Shown here: positions 24,136-32,810 of the stretch, one piece after another
How the letters are laid out: every line of letters begins with the position of its first letter
How positions within the stretch are numbered: position 1 is the first letter of the stretch
Assembly: GCA_016222805.1 (NCBI GenBank)
Contig: JACRQG010000006.1
Location: 3,538 to 67,537, forward strand
Source of the DNA: Verrucomicrobiota bacterium
GTDB lineage: Bacteria > Verrucomicrobiota > Verrucomicrobiia > Opitutales > Opitutaceae
Direction: 5' to 3'
DNA length: 64,000 nucleotides
The notes under the pieces: generated by a model
Databases searched by the model: none
What the model was told of the DNA's origin: nothing
What the model saw: the letters and a program-made list of their open reading frames with translations, nothing else
Position numbers and translations under genes: made by a program

Positions 24136-25752
24136 GTGAACCTGCGTTTCCTCGTTGGTCTCTCCCTGATCACCGCCACCCTGCTCCGGGGCCAGCCCAA
24201 CACCGTCCTGCGGGACACCTTTGCCGATGGCGATCGTGTGACACAGAACCTGCCGGCCTCTGCGGCCTGGTACACCGGGAACGACGCCCGCCTGAACCTC
24301 GGGGTGCGCAACGGGGCGCTCACCCTCGTGGCCAACGGCCGCCAGCGCGACGTGTGGGCCTACTTCCCGACCGTCACCCTGAATGTCGGCGATTCCCTGA
24401 CCTTCACCGTCGACTTCCGGTGGACCAGCACGCCGCCCAACATCTCCACCCCGGGATTCAAGATCGCCCTTTGCTACACCAATGGGCTCGCGCCGCGCAG
24501 CGCCGATGGCGTCATCCCGACCGGAGGCTACCAGGGCTATGGCAGTTTCACCAATCCCGCCGATGCGACCTCCGGCACCAACCTCCGCAAGCGCAGCGGC
24601 GCCGCGGCGGCCAATCCCAGCGCCACGCTCCTCGAACTCACCGATGGCGATCTCCCGGAATCTCCGCGCATCTGGGAGTCGTTGCGCACGGCGCTGAACG
24701 GCACCCAGCAAGGCGGCACGCCTTATACCGCCGTGCTGAAGATCACGCGGACGGGCGTCGACACGGCAAACGTGACCACAACGATCAGCGGCGGGACGTT
24801 GGGTGCGAACAACACCGCGGTCGCCACCGATGCCACTGGGATCTTCACCGCCTTCGACACGATCGCCATCGGGGCGGCCAACAGCACGGCCTACGGCGAC
24901 CTGCTCGTCTCCCGCGCCGAGGTGGTGCACGACGTCAACAGCGCGCGCCTCGTCAACCTTTCGATCCTCACCTCGATCCCGGCTCCGGGTGATTCGTTTG
25001 CCCTGGGCTACGTCGCAGGAGGGCGGGGAACCAGCGGGCCCAAGCCGCTCGTGATCCGGGCCGTCGGGCCTTCGCTCGGCGCCCTCGGCGTCCCCGGCAC
25101 GCTGGAGGATCCCAAGCTGGAGCTGTTCCTGGGTGGGACCAAGGTCGGTGAGAACGACAACTGGGGTGGCGGTGCCGTCGTGCGCGACGCGATGGCGGCC
25201 GTCGGCGCCTTTGCCTTCACTGGTGCCAACTCGCTCGATGCCGTGCTCCTCGCCACCGCGGGAGCGGGCGACAATTCCGTCCGCGTCTCCGGCAATGGCG
25301 GCACCGGAACGGTGATCGTGGAGCTCTATGACGCCACCCCGTCGGCGAGCTTCAGCGCCAGCACGCCACGCCTGGTCAATGTCTCCGTGCTCAAGCACCT
25401 CGGCACGGAGCTGACGGTCGGCTTCGTGGTCGGCGGGAGCGGAACGAAGACCGTCCTCGTCCGGGCCGTGGGTCCGACTTTGGGGGTGGCTCCGTTCAAC
25501 GTGCCGGGAGTGGTGGCCGATCCGCAGCTGACCTTGTTTCAAGGGGGAACCGTGGTCGGGTCCAACGACAACTGGGGCGGCGGGGCGGCGCTCGTGGCGG
25601 CGTTTGCCCAGGTCAGCGCATTTGCCCTGCCTGCCAATTCCCGCGACGCGGTCATCGTCGCCACCCTGGCACCAGGAGACTACACGGTGCAGGTTAAGGG
25701 CGTGAACGGCACGACCGGGGTCGCCCTGATCGAGGTGTACGAAGTGCAGTAG
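24136..25752 (+). CDS. Secreted lectin-like protein with two C-terminal tandem modules
   Basis: 538 residues from a GTG that opens a signal peptide (NLRFLVGLSLITATLLRGQ). The purine run GAGGGG abuts the start, so the initiation site is not certain. The N-terminal ~265 residues look like a beta-sandwich (DTFADGDRV, LNVGDSLTFTVDFRW, YTAVLKITRTG). Two tandem modules follow (nt 24949-25350 and 25366-25749) with RAVGPSLG, NDNWGGG, VSGNGG and, in the second, RAVGPTLG, NDNWGGG, YTVQVKGV, IEVYEVQ. The linker SASTPRLVNVSVLKHLGTEL is nearly identical to that in the 2037-residue protease. Probably surface or extracellular. Confidence 0.75.
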   Translation: MNLRFLVGLSLITATLLRGQPNTVLRDTFADGDRVTQNLPASAAWYTGNDARLNLGVRNGALTLVANGRQRDVWAYFPTVTLNVGDSLTFTVDFRWTSTPPNISTPGFKIALCYTNGLAPRSADGVIPTGGYQGYGSFTNPADATSGTNLRKRSGAAAANPSATLLELTDGDLPESPRIWESLRTALNGTQQGGTPYTAVLKITRTGVDTANVTTTISGGTLGANNTAVATDATGIFTAFDTIAIGAANSTAYGDLLVSRAEVVHDVNSARLVNLSILTSIPAPGDSFALGYVAGGRGTSGPKPLVIRAVGPSLGALGVPGTLEDPKLELFLGGTKVGENDNWGGGAVVRDAMAAVGAFAFTGANSLDAVLLATAGAGDNSVRVSGNGGTGTVIVELYDATPSASFSASTPRLVNVSVLKHLGTELTVGFVVGGSGTKTVLVRAVGPTLGVAPFNVPGVVADPQLTLFQGGTVVGSNDNWGGGAALVAAFAQVSAFALPANSRDAVIVATLAPGDYTVQVKGVNGTTGVALIEVYEVQ

Positions 25753-25817
25753 CCGCGCTGAGCTGAAGGCGAAAGCGTGGCCGAACGCGGACCACGTCGT
25801 CGCTGGCCCGCTGCCAC

Positions 25818-25839
25818 GAGCTGCGCTCCAACGCAGCTC
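25818..25839. terminator. Perfect hairpin between convergent genes
   Basis: GAGCTGCG / CGCAGCTC, an 8 bp stem with a 6-base loop, in the 106-base gap between the convergent genes ending at 25752 and 25859. No T-run, so it may be a bidirectional terminator or another dispersed repeat. Confidence 0.4.
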
Positions 25840-25858
25840 CACTTGGACCTACGCTCCT

Positions 25859-27454
25859 CTACTCGGCTGCCTTCAAGTACGGCGTGAGCGGATTGGCGGC
25901 GAGGCCGCGCAGTCCGGCGATGACGCAGGCGGCGTTGAACTCCGCCCCGGCGGCGCTCGTGTGCACGCGGCCGTCGGCAAAGAAGGGATCCACTTTTTCG
26001 GGACCGAGTTCCTCGTAGCGACGGGCGATGATCTCGTGCAGATCCACGAAGGCGACCGACTCGGCGGCTGCCACGGCGCGGGCCCAGTCGGCGTGACGGT
26101 CGACGGCGCGGGCGATCCGGCCGTCCTTCCAGTCCTTGCGCGGAATCAGGGAGCAGACGATAGGAGTCGCGCCCTTGGCCTTGGCGTCGTTGAGGTACTG
26201 ACGGAGGTAGTGGCCCCAGGTGTGCATCGGGGATTTCTCCTTGGTCTGCGGGTTCTCGCGTTCCGCGACCTCCTCCCCGATTCCGGGCAGGGGAGCGCGT
26301 GCCCCGTTGTCGTTGTGACCGAACTGAATCATCACGAGGTCGCCGGGGCGCAGCCGGGCGGCGATGTGTTCCCAGTAACCCGCATCGAGAAAGGTGCGGA
26401 CGCCGGTGCCGCCCACGGCCCGGTTGACGACGTTGACGCGGTTCAGCTCCAGGTGGCGCGGCAGGTACTCACCCCAGCCCCACTGGCCCTGGCCGCCGTC
26501 GCCACGGCCGGTGCGCACGGTGGAATCCCCAACCAGCCAGATCGTGGGCAGATCGACCCGGCGCGGCGACGGCAGCCGCAGCCAGGCATGTTTGTCTGCG
26601 ACCACGGCCTCGCCTTTGGCCGAAAGGAGTTTTGCCACGGGGCTGGGCCGCAGGCCCTTCAGGCCGGCCACGACCATGGCCGCGTGGAGATCGGCGCCCT
26701 CGGCGTTGAAGTGCGTGTGATCCTGTGGATAGAGTTCTTTCACCCGCTGCGGGCCGAGGCGCTCGAACTCATCGGCCATCCGGTGGGTGAGATCGAGGAA
26801 GGGCACCGCGGCGTACTTCGCGACGTCGAAGGACCATTCGCCGTAGCGTCCGGAGCCCCGCTCGAGGCGGCCGTTGCGCCAAAGGTTGCGCACGGTGAGG
26901 GAGAGCACGATGGGCTGGGCGCCCTTCGCCTTCACGTCCGCGATCATCTTGCGCAGGTACCAGCCGTAGGTGTGGACGACCTCGTGCTTCTTCGTGAGGA
27001 CGTTGTCGATCTCGCGGGTTTCCTCTCCGAGTCCGGGCAGACTGCCGCGCGCGCGCAGCGGGGGTGGAGGTTCGTCGTTGATCGCGCCGCCGTCGTTGTG
27101 ACCAAACTGAATCAGCACGGTGTCACCCTTCTTCACCTGCGCGAGCAGCCGATCCCAGGCGCCGTCGGTGACGAAGGTCCGACTGCTGCGGCCGCCGATG
27201 GCGCGGTTGGCGACGTTGACCTTCTCCGAATCGAAATAATCCGCGAACGGGAAACCCCAGCCTTGCTGCCGGGGTGGACGCCCCCGGGCCGCGGTCGAAT
27301 CGCCGGCGATGAAGATCGTCGGCAGATCCGGGCGTAGTGGCGGTGATTCCATCCGGGTCCGAGTTGGGCTGGCCGGCAGGTCCGGAGCCGGGTTGGGGGC
27401 CTGGGCCAAAGCCGCGAGCGCAGTGGCTACGAACAGGAGCAGCGGCGACTTCAT
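25859..27454 (-). CDS. Tandem SGNH-hydrolase, rhamnogalacturonan acetylesterase-like (two domains)
   Basis: 531 residues with a signal peptide (MKSPLLLFVATALAALA). Two complete SGNH domains lie in tandem. Domain 1 has IAGDS53T, GGRSSRTF, QFGHND (118-121) and D245-H-T-H248. Domain 2 has VGDS311T, GGTGVRTF, QFGHNDNG and a DGRVH end block. Both share the long insert before HTYGWYLRKM or HTWGHYLRQY, typical of rhamnogalacturonan acetylesterases that remove acetyl groups from pectin. The usual enzyme is a single domain, so this is a duplication/fusion. The ATG at 27454 is preferred over the long upstream open frame. Confidence 0.87.
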   Translation of the reverse strand: MKSPLLLFVATALAALAQAPNPAPDLPASPTRTRMESPPLRPDLPTIFIAGDSTAARGRPPRQQGWGFPFADYFDSEKVNVANRAIGGRSSRTFVTDGAWDRLLAQVKKGDTVLIQFGHNDGGAINDEPPPPLRARGSLPGLGEETREIDNVLTKKHEVVHTYGWYLRKMIADVKAKGAQPIVLSLTVRNLWRNGRLERGSGRYGEWSFDVAKYAAVPFLDLTHRMADEFERLGPQRVKELYPQDHTHFNAEGADLHAAMVVAGLKGLRPSPVAKLLSAKGEAVVADKHAWLRLPSPRRVDLPTIWLVGDSTVRTGRGDGGQGQWGWGEYLPRHLELNRVNVVNRAVGGTGVRTFLDAGYWEHIAARLRPGDLVMIQFGHNDNGARAPLPGIGEEVAERENPQTKEKSPMHTWGHYLRQYLNDAKAKGATPIVCSLIPRKDWKDGRIARAVDRHADWARAVAAAESVAFVDLHEIIARRYEELGPEKVDPFFADGRVHTSAAGAEFNAACVIAGLRGLAANPLTPYLKAAE

Positions 27455-27604
27455 GGGGAGGGAGTGAGGGCGGCCAGGGCGGCCAGGGCGGCCACAATGC
27501 GCTTTAGTCCTGGGGGCCGCAAGGGGCGCGCGTGGGGCACGACGTTGCGCGTCGGCCGAGGTTGCGGGCAACGGCGGGGTGGCGAGCGGTGGGGAAATTT
27601 TCGT

Positions 27605-27664
27605 GGAGCGTTGCCCGTTCAGGATCCCCTTCGGGCAGAGGGGTGGCGCGTCAGCGCCGGGGTG
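27605..27664 (-). repeat. CACACCCCG-type intergenic repeat, copy 1
   Basis: On the minus strand it reads CACACCCCGGCGCTGACGCG, then CCACCCCTCTGCCCGAAGGG. It matches the plus-strand sequence at 50851-50912 (CACACCCCGTCGCTGGCGCG), where the second part is a perfect palindrome. Confidence 0.6.
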
Positions 27665-27720
27665 TGTTCCGGGCCGTACGAATCGGCCTGCGATATTCGG
27701 AAGCCTCCAGGTCGACACAT

Positions 27721-27767
27721 GTGGCTGCCCTCGCAGAGGCCAGGCCGGGGTCACCGACTCCGGCTCC
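27721..27767 (-). repeat. REPIN-like repeat with deleted centre
   Basis: GTGGCTGCCCTCGCAGAGGC resembles the left half of the 45632 copy, and GCCGGGGTCACCGACTCCGG its right half. The ~25-base spacer of the full copies is missing. Confidence 0.5.
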
Positions 27768-27795
27768 AATGTCGGTGCGGTCGGGGTCCTCTCCA

Positions 27796-27948
27796 GCCGG
27801 AGGAGTTCAGTCGAAAGACACAAAGGCACTCGAATCGACCCGAAGGACCAGCCGGCGCGTCGTGTTCACCTTCGGGTGGGCGACCGGACCTCTGTTTTCG
27901 CGAGGTGTTTCCATGGGTGCTTGGCCGGGTCCATTCATGGCTCTGTGG
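27796..27948 (-). repeat. ~150 bp intergenic repeat, copy 1
   Basis: Its reverse complement (beginning near CATGAATGGACCCGGCCAAG) aligns along its length with 50945-51090 on the plus strand, including TCGGGTCGATTCGAGTGCCT against TCGTGTCGATTCGTATCCCT and the shared end CTCCTCCGGC. Confidence 0.55.
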
Positions 27949-28078
27949 CATGGGCGAAGTGGGAGAGGGGCACCTCCGAGAGCGCGGGCGCACCTTTCGG
28001 TTCGCCTATCCGTCTTCAGGAAGGCTGGATCAGCGGTGATCGGGGCCGATCGCCCTGCGTCCGGTCCCGTTTTCTCCC

Positions 28079-30433
28079 ATGATCATCGCCCTGCCACTAC
28101 CCCGGCCTGTTCATCTTTTCGCATCCGAAATCTCCAGCTGTTTTTTCCGACGGCTGCGCCGTCCTGGCGGTGCGAATCTGGCCACCGACCGTTCGCTGCA
28201 GCCTGCGGCCTCTGGCCGCCACCTGATCGTCGCCTTGCTGGCCGTGGTCCTGGCCGGTCCTGTCCAGGCGGCGGAAACGGCGCCGGCGACGGAAGTTCGC
28301 GCCGAAATCGTCGTCTTTGGCGGCACGCCGGCGGGCCTGATGGCCGCGGTCGCGGCCGGCCGGGCCGGGGCGAAAGTGGTGGTGGTCGAACCGAGTTATC
28401 TGATCGGCGGGCTGATGTGCGGCGGATTGCACAAGACCGACATCGGCAAACGGGAGACGATTGGCGGACTCTCGCGGGAGTTCTTCCAGCGCGTGATGGA
28501 CTACTACACGAAGACCTACGGTCCCGGCTCGCCGCAGGTGAAGGCCCTCGACTACACCCAGGACCCGAAGACGCGCAGCGGCTACTACTTCGAACCGAAG
28601 ATCGCCCTGCAACTCTTCCGGGAGATGCTCACCGAAGCGGGGGTGACGGTTCGCACCAAGGAACAACTGCAGTCCGTCACGGTGCAGGCTGGCCAGATCC
28701 GCGGCTTCACCACGCGGCACTACGAAACCGGCGCGGAGACCCGCTACGCCGGCACCATCTTCGTCGATGGCTCCTACGAAGGGGATTTGATGGCCCAGGC
28801 GGGTGTCCTCTACCGGGTGGGGCGCGAGGCGCGGGCCGAGTACAATGAGTCGCTCGCCGGCCTCACCGAAGGCCCGGTGGAGTATCTCGGGACGGGCGAC
28901 CATCGCGTGCAGTCCTACAACATCCGGGGCACGATCTGCGTCGATCCGGCCAACCGGGTGCCGATTCCCCGGCCGAAGCAGTACTTTCGCGAGGCGCACG
29001 CGCACCTCATCACCACGGTCAACACCCACGGCCTCAAGCGGCTGGTGGAGCTTTATCCCGACCGGGATCGCTGGGCGGAAATCAACGGCAAGATGGACCC
29101 CAACAAGGGGGACTTCATCGGCGTCAACCTGGGCTACAGCGAGGGCGACTACGAGCAGCGCGCCCGGATCACGGCCCGCGTGCAGGACTACTGGCTCAGC
29201 CTCTGGTACATGCTCCAGAACGATCCGGAGCTGCCGGAGGAGTTCAAGGCCGATGCCCGCCGCTACGGACTGCCGAAGGACGAGTATCTGGAAAGCAACC
29301 ACATCACGCCGCAGATCTACGTGCGGGTTGCCCGCCGGATGCAGGGGCGGTATTTTCTCACGCAGCACGACGTGCACCGCGACCGCTTCAAGCCGGACAC
29401 GATCTGCATGGGCAGCTACGGCACCGACTGCCACGCGATCCAGCGGATCCAGACCGATCACGGGCTCCTGCTGGAGGGCGACTTCAACGCCGGCGCGGAT
29501 CCCTACGAGATTCCCTACCGCTCGATCACCCCGCATGGCGTCAAGAACCTCCTCGTCGTGGCGGCGGTGTCGGCGAGCCACGTCGCCTACTCCAGCCTGC
29601 GCATGGAGCCGGTGTTCATGATGCTCGGCCACGCGGGCGGATTGGCGGCGCAGCTAGCCCTGTCGGGCCGGACGTCGGTGCAGGACGTGCCGGTGGCGAA
29701 GCTGCAGGCGGGACTCAAGGCCGCCGGCATGCCGTTGCAGGCACCTTATCGGCCGGCAATCGAGATTCGCGCGATCACTCCGGGGCCGTACCAGCCGGGG
29801 GTGCCGGTGGAGTTTGAGGTGGTGGATCGCGATGTCCGCTCCCCGCTCAAGCGCCTGGCTTGGTCCTTCGACGGCAGCGGCCGGGTGCAAGGTGACAGCC
29901 GGCGGGCCCGGTTCACGTTTGCCCATCCGGGCAAGTACCAGGTGATGCTGCTGGCCTGGGATGACAGCACCTTCGCGTTGCCGGCGCTGCTCGACCTCAC
30001 GGTCGGCAACGGTGAGTCGCTGAATCGGGAGGTGCACTATACCCTGGCGAAGACGGTCGGGCGCTGGTCGCGCTCCCGCGGGCAGGAGATCGAGTACCGC
30101 TTCCGCGTCGGCCTGCTCGACGAAAACAAACGCGACGGGCAGTCGCGCGCCGAGTTTTCGACCCCATTGCCGAAGACCGGTCGCTATGCGGTCTCCGTGG
30201 CCTACGCGACCGTGGGCAACCGCTCGACGAAAACCCCGGTGCACATCACCCATGCCACCGGCACCGAGGTGGTGAAGGTGAACCAGCGGAAGAAGGAATC
30301 CCCCTTCGCCTTCACCCCGATGGGCGAGTACCGTTTCGAGGCCGGCCGGCCGGCGACGGTCGTGATCACCAACGCGGGCGTCGATGGCTACGTCCAGATC
30401 GACACCGTGCGCTGGATCTGGCTCGGCGAATGA
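28079..30433 (+). CDS. FAD-dependent oxidoreductase with C-terminal golvesin-like domain
   Basis: 784 residues. An export signal (HLIVALLAVVLAGPVQAAE) sits unusually far in, after ~48 residues; no later ATG/GTG/TTG was found, so the start remains uncertain. The FAD_oxidored domain follows with the dinucleotide loop VFGGTPAGLMAAVAAGRAGA and LIGGLMCGGLHKTDIG, then DGSYEGDLMAQAG and SLRMEPVFMMLGHAGG. From about residue 640 to the end is a golvesin/xanthan-lyase-type beta domain (TGRYAVSVAYATVGNRSTKT, GYVQIDTVRWIW). Such enzymes are common in glycan-degradation loci of this phylum; substrate unknown. Its stop overlaps an ATG of the TonB receptor frame. Confidence 0.82.
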   Translation: MIIALPLPRPVHLFASEISSCFFRRLRRPGGANLATDRSLQPAASGRHLIVALLAVVLAGPVQAAETAPATEVRAEIVVFGGTPAGLMAAVAAGRAGAKVVVVEPSYLIGGLMCGGLHKTDIGKRETIGGLSREFFQRVMDYYTKTYGPGSPQVKALDYTQDPKTRSGYYFEPKIALQLFREMLTEAGVTVRTKEQLQSVTVQAGQIRGFTTRHYETGAETRYAGTIFVDGSYEGDLMAQAGVLYRVGREARAEYNESLAGLTEGPVEYLGTGDHRVQSYNIRGTICVDPANRVPIPRPKQYFREAHAHLITTVNTHGLKRLVELYPDRDRWAEINGKMDPNKGDFIGVNLGYSEGDYEQRARITARVQDYWLSLWYMLQNDPELPEEFKADARRYGLPKDEYLESNHITPQIYVRVARRMQGRYFLTQHDVHRDRFKPDTICMGSYGTDCHAIQRIQTDHGLLLEGDFNAGADPYEIPYRSITPHGVKNLLVVAAVSASHVAYSSLRMEPVFMMLGHAGGLAAQLALSGRTSVQDVPVAKLQAGLKAAGMPLQAPYRPAIEIRAITPGPYQPGVPVEFEVVDRDVRSPLKRLAWSFDGSGRVQGDSRRARFTFAHPGKYQVMLLAWDDSTFALPALLDLTVGNGESLNREVHYTLAKTVGRWSRSRGQEIEYRFRVGLLDENKRDGQSRAEFSTPLPKTGRYAVSVAYATVGNRSTKTPVHITHATGTEVVKVNQRKKESPFAFTPMGEYRFEAGRPATVVITNAGVDGYVQIDTVRWIWLGE

Positions 30434-30465
30434 ACTCCCACCACCCCCTGACGACCCTTTCCGCC

Positions 30466-32715
30466 ATGAACTCCCTGCGTTTCGGACTCACCGTAACCTT
30501 GCTCTGCGGTCTCTGCCCGGCCGGCGCCCCGGCCCAGGCGGTAGCGGCCCCGTCCATCCCGTCGGCTCCGGTCCGTGATTCGGACGTCGCCGTCCTGCCC
30601 GAGTTCAAGGTCGATACCTCGCGGCACCTGGACGACTACGTCGCGTCGGAGGCGATCAGCGGCACGCGCACTGGGGCGAAGATCCTCGAACTGCCCTTCG
30701 GGGTCGACGTGCTGACGAAGGAGTTCATCGAGGACTTCCGGCTGTATGAGCAGGACGAGCAGATGCGGTTCACGGCGAACTTCACCTCGCGGGATCCCGA
30801 TAGCGGCACCGGCGGTGGCAACCGGCTCCGCGGTTTTGAACCCTTGCAGATGCGCGACGGCCTTTCGCGCACCAGCCCGGCCGACCTCACCAACATCGCC
30901 CAGGTGGAGATCATCCGCGGACCGCAGTCGGCGCTCTATGGCCAGGCCGAGCCGGGCGGGATCGTGAACTACCTTTCCAAGCGGCCGAAGGAGAGACCCG
31001 GTTACCGCCTCACCCTGGCCAACGGCAACTACGATACCGTGCGAACGGAACTGGAGGCGACCGGACCCCTCGTGGGCGACAAGCTTTTCTACCTCGTGAC
31101 CGCGGGCTACCGCGCCAACAAGACCGACCTCGAGCACTACTACAGCCGGCGGAAGATCTACACGACGACCTTCACCTACAAGTTCACGCGCGACACCTCG
31201 CTCACCGCCTACTGGGAACAATCCCGCACCACCTCCAACCGCGGCACGGGCGCCGTCGGGCTCCTGACCGGGTCACGCCAGAGCGGCACGAATCCGCTCG
31301 TGCGCACCGGGGGAATCGTCAGCAGCGTCTACCTGCCGCTGATCCGGTTCAACCAGATGGGGCCGAACGACCACTACGTCCGCGACTACGACGGCGCCAA
31401 CCTGCGGCTCGAGCATCGCTTCAGCCCGATCTGGAGCGCCCGGGTGAATTACGAGCTGGTCTGGAAGGAATTTCACCAGGACCGGTGGTCCTCGGGGATC
31501 AACTACGTGCCGGAGACCGGCCGCCTGACCTCGCGGACGCCGTTTCATCAGAACCAGTTTGACCGGGCGCAAGCCGTGCAGGTGGACCTGCTCGGGCGCT
31601 TCCGGGCGGGGGGTGTGCCGCAGCAGGTGTTGTTCGCCGGCGACTACTACCGGGAGATTTTCGAGAATCAGAATCTCCAGTACAGCACCGCCGACATCGC
31701 CAATACCGCGCTGCTCAAGGACACCATGCGCTACCTCGATCCGCGCAACCCCGACTGGACCCCGGCGGATTTGTCGCGGGTCACGCGCTTCACCAACCTG
31801 CAGTTGCGGCGGTTCTTCGTGAAGGGGGCGACGGCGAGCTACCGCGCTACCCTGGCCGGCGGCCGCCTCGTGGCCATGGCCAGCGTGCGCCGCAACTACC
31901 TGAGCGTGCTGGTGGACGACCTCGCGGCGGCGAACTTCCGCAAGGGCTACGGCTCGCACCAGCAGGATACCTGGAGCACCGGAGCGAACCTGCGGCTGGC
32001 GGGCGATGCCGTGGTGGCGTACGCCAACTACAGCACCTCCCTCAACACCGGGGTGTCGGTCGATGGCGGCACGGGCCGGATCCAGCGTCCGGAGCGCGGG
32101 CGCGGGCCCGAGGTCGGCTTTAAGGGCGTGCTCGCGGGCGAGCGTTACTCGTACACCCTCGCGGCGTTCGACATCGAGAAGGACAACATCGCCACGCCCA
32201 ACCCGGACTACGTGGCGGGCGTGTCGCCGGCCGGTGTGCCGCAGTACTTGGGGCAGGGGCGCGAACAGGGGAAGGGCGTCGATCTCAGCTTCTCCGCCCG
32301 CGTCACCCCCGCGCTGACGCTGCTGGGCACGATTGGGTACGTGGATGCGAGGATCCGCCAGCACGAGACGGCGTCGCTGATTGGCGATCGCCTCACGCTG
32401 GTGGCGGACAAGACCGCGTCGGCGGTGGCGCGGTATTCCTTCCTGCAGGGGCCGCTGAAGAACCTGCGGATCGGCGCGAGCTGGACCTACACGGGCGGCA
32501 CGCTGGTGAGCGCGGCCACGGCCGCGCGCGCCCGTGAGTTCCACAGCCCGTACCAGCTGGTCAACGCCTTCGCCAGCTACACCTGGCGGCAGGGGCGCTT
32601 CCGGCACACGCTCGCCCTCAACGGTGGCAACCTCTTCGACAAGTTCTACCTCAACCCCTCCAACAAGCTCGGCCGCGGCCGCGAAACCAGCACGACCTAC
32701 ACCGTGACCTTCTGA
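30466..32715 (+). CDS. TonB-dependent (siderophore-type) outer-membrane receptor
   Basis: 749 residues from the ATG that opens a clean signal peptide (MNSLRFGLTVTLLCGLC, cleavage near APAQA). An ATG 12 codons earlier overlaps the upstream stop (ATGA), so coupling from there is possible. The plug domain is complete: LPFGVDVLTKEFIED, RLRGFEPLQMRDGLSR, and VEIIRGPQSALYGQAEPGG, with the typical GGIVNYLSKRP. The barrel follows and ends with TYTVTF, the terminal aromatic of an outer-membrane beta-signal. Plug style is nearest to siderophore receptors. Pairing with a golvesin oxidoreductase suggests uptake of a product or cofactor from glycan breakdown (inference). Confidence 0.87.
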   Translation: MNSLRFGLTVTLLCGLCPAGAPAQAVAAPSIPSAPVRDSDVAVLPEFKVDTSRHLDDYVASEAISGTRTGAKILELPFGVDVLTKEFIEDFRLYEQDEQMRFTANFTSRDPDSGTGGGNRLRGFEPLQMRDGLSRTSPADLTNIAQVEIIRGPQSALYGQAEPGGIVNYLSKRPKERPGYRLTLANGNYDTVRTELEATGPLVGDKLFYLVTAGYRANKTDLEHYYSRRKIYTTTFTYKFTRDTSLTAYWEQSRTTSNRGTGAVGLLTGSRQSGTNPLVRTGGIVSSVYLPLIRFNQMGPNDHYVRDYDGANLRLEHRFSPIWSARVNYELVWKEFHQDRWSSGINYVPETGRLTSRTPFHQNQFDRAQAVQVDLLGRFRAGGVPQQVLFAGDYYREIFENQNLQYSTADIANTALLKDTMRYLDPRNPDWTPADLSRVTRFTNLQLRRFFVKGATASYRATLAGGRLVAMASVRRNYLSVLVDDLAAANFRKGYGSHQQDTWSTGANLRLAGDAVVAYANYSTSLNTGVSVDGGTGRIQRPERGRGPEVGFKGVLAGERYSYTLAAFDIEKDNIATPNPDYVAGVSPAGVPQYLGQGREQGKGVDLSFSARVTPALTLLGTIGYVDARIRQHETASLIGDRLTLVADKTASAVARYSFLQGPLKNLRIGASWTYTGGTLVSAATAARAREFHSPYQLVNAFASYTWRQGRFRHTLALNGGNLFDKFYLNPSNKLGRGRETSTTYTVTF

Positions 32716-32810
32716 GGAGCGCGTGGCCGGGTCACCCGGGAAAGGCCGCCAGACTGCGCCGCCGCTTGAAAATTCCCGGGGGCTGGCCGACGCTGCAACG
32801 CACCGAACGC

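Larger units (their letters stand above)
27455..28078. other. 624-base intergenic repeat cluster
   Basis: No supported gene between the divergent acetylesterase and FAD-oxidoreductase genes; open frames here are low-quality and overlap in all frames. The region holds three dispersed repeats: a CACACCCCG-type element (27605-27664), a shortened REPIN-like copy (27721-27767) and a ~150 bp element (27796-27948). Confidence 0.6.

Noticed and set aside
24001-25842. 613-codon minus-strand open frame opposite the second tandem-module protein
   Set aside because: Antisense shadow; the plus strand carries the recognisable modules.
27464-28039. 191-codon open frame in the acetylesterase-oxidoreductase gap
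   Set aside because: It runs through three dispersed repeats, overlaps open frames in other phases and has no domain or leader.
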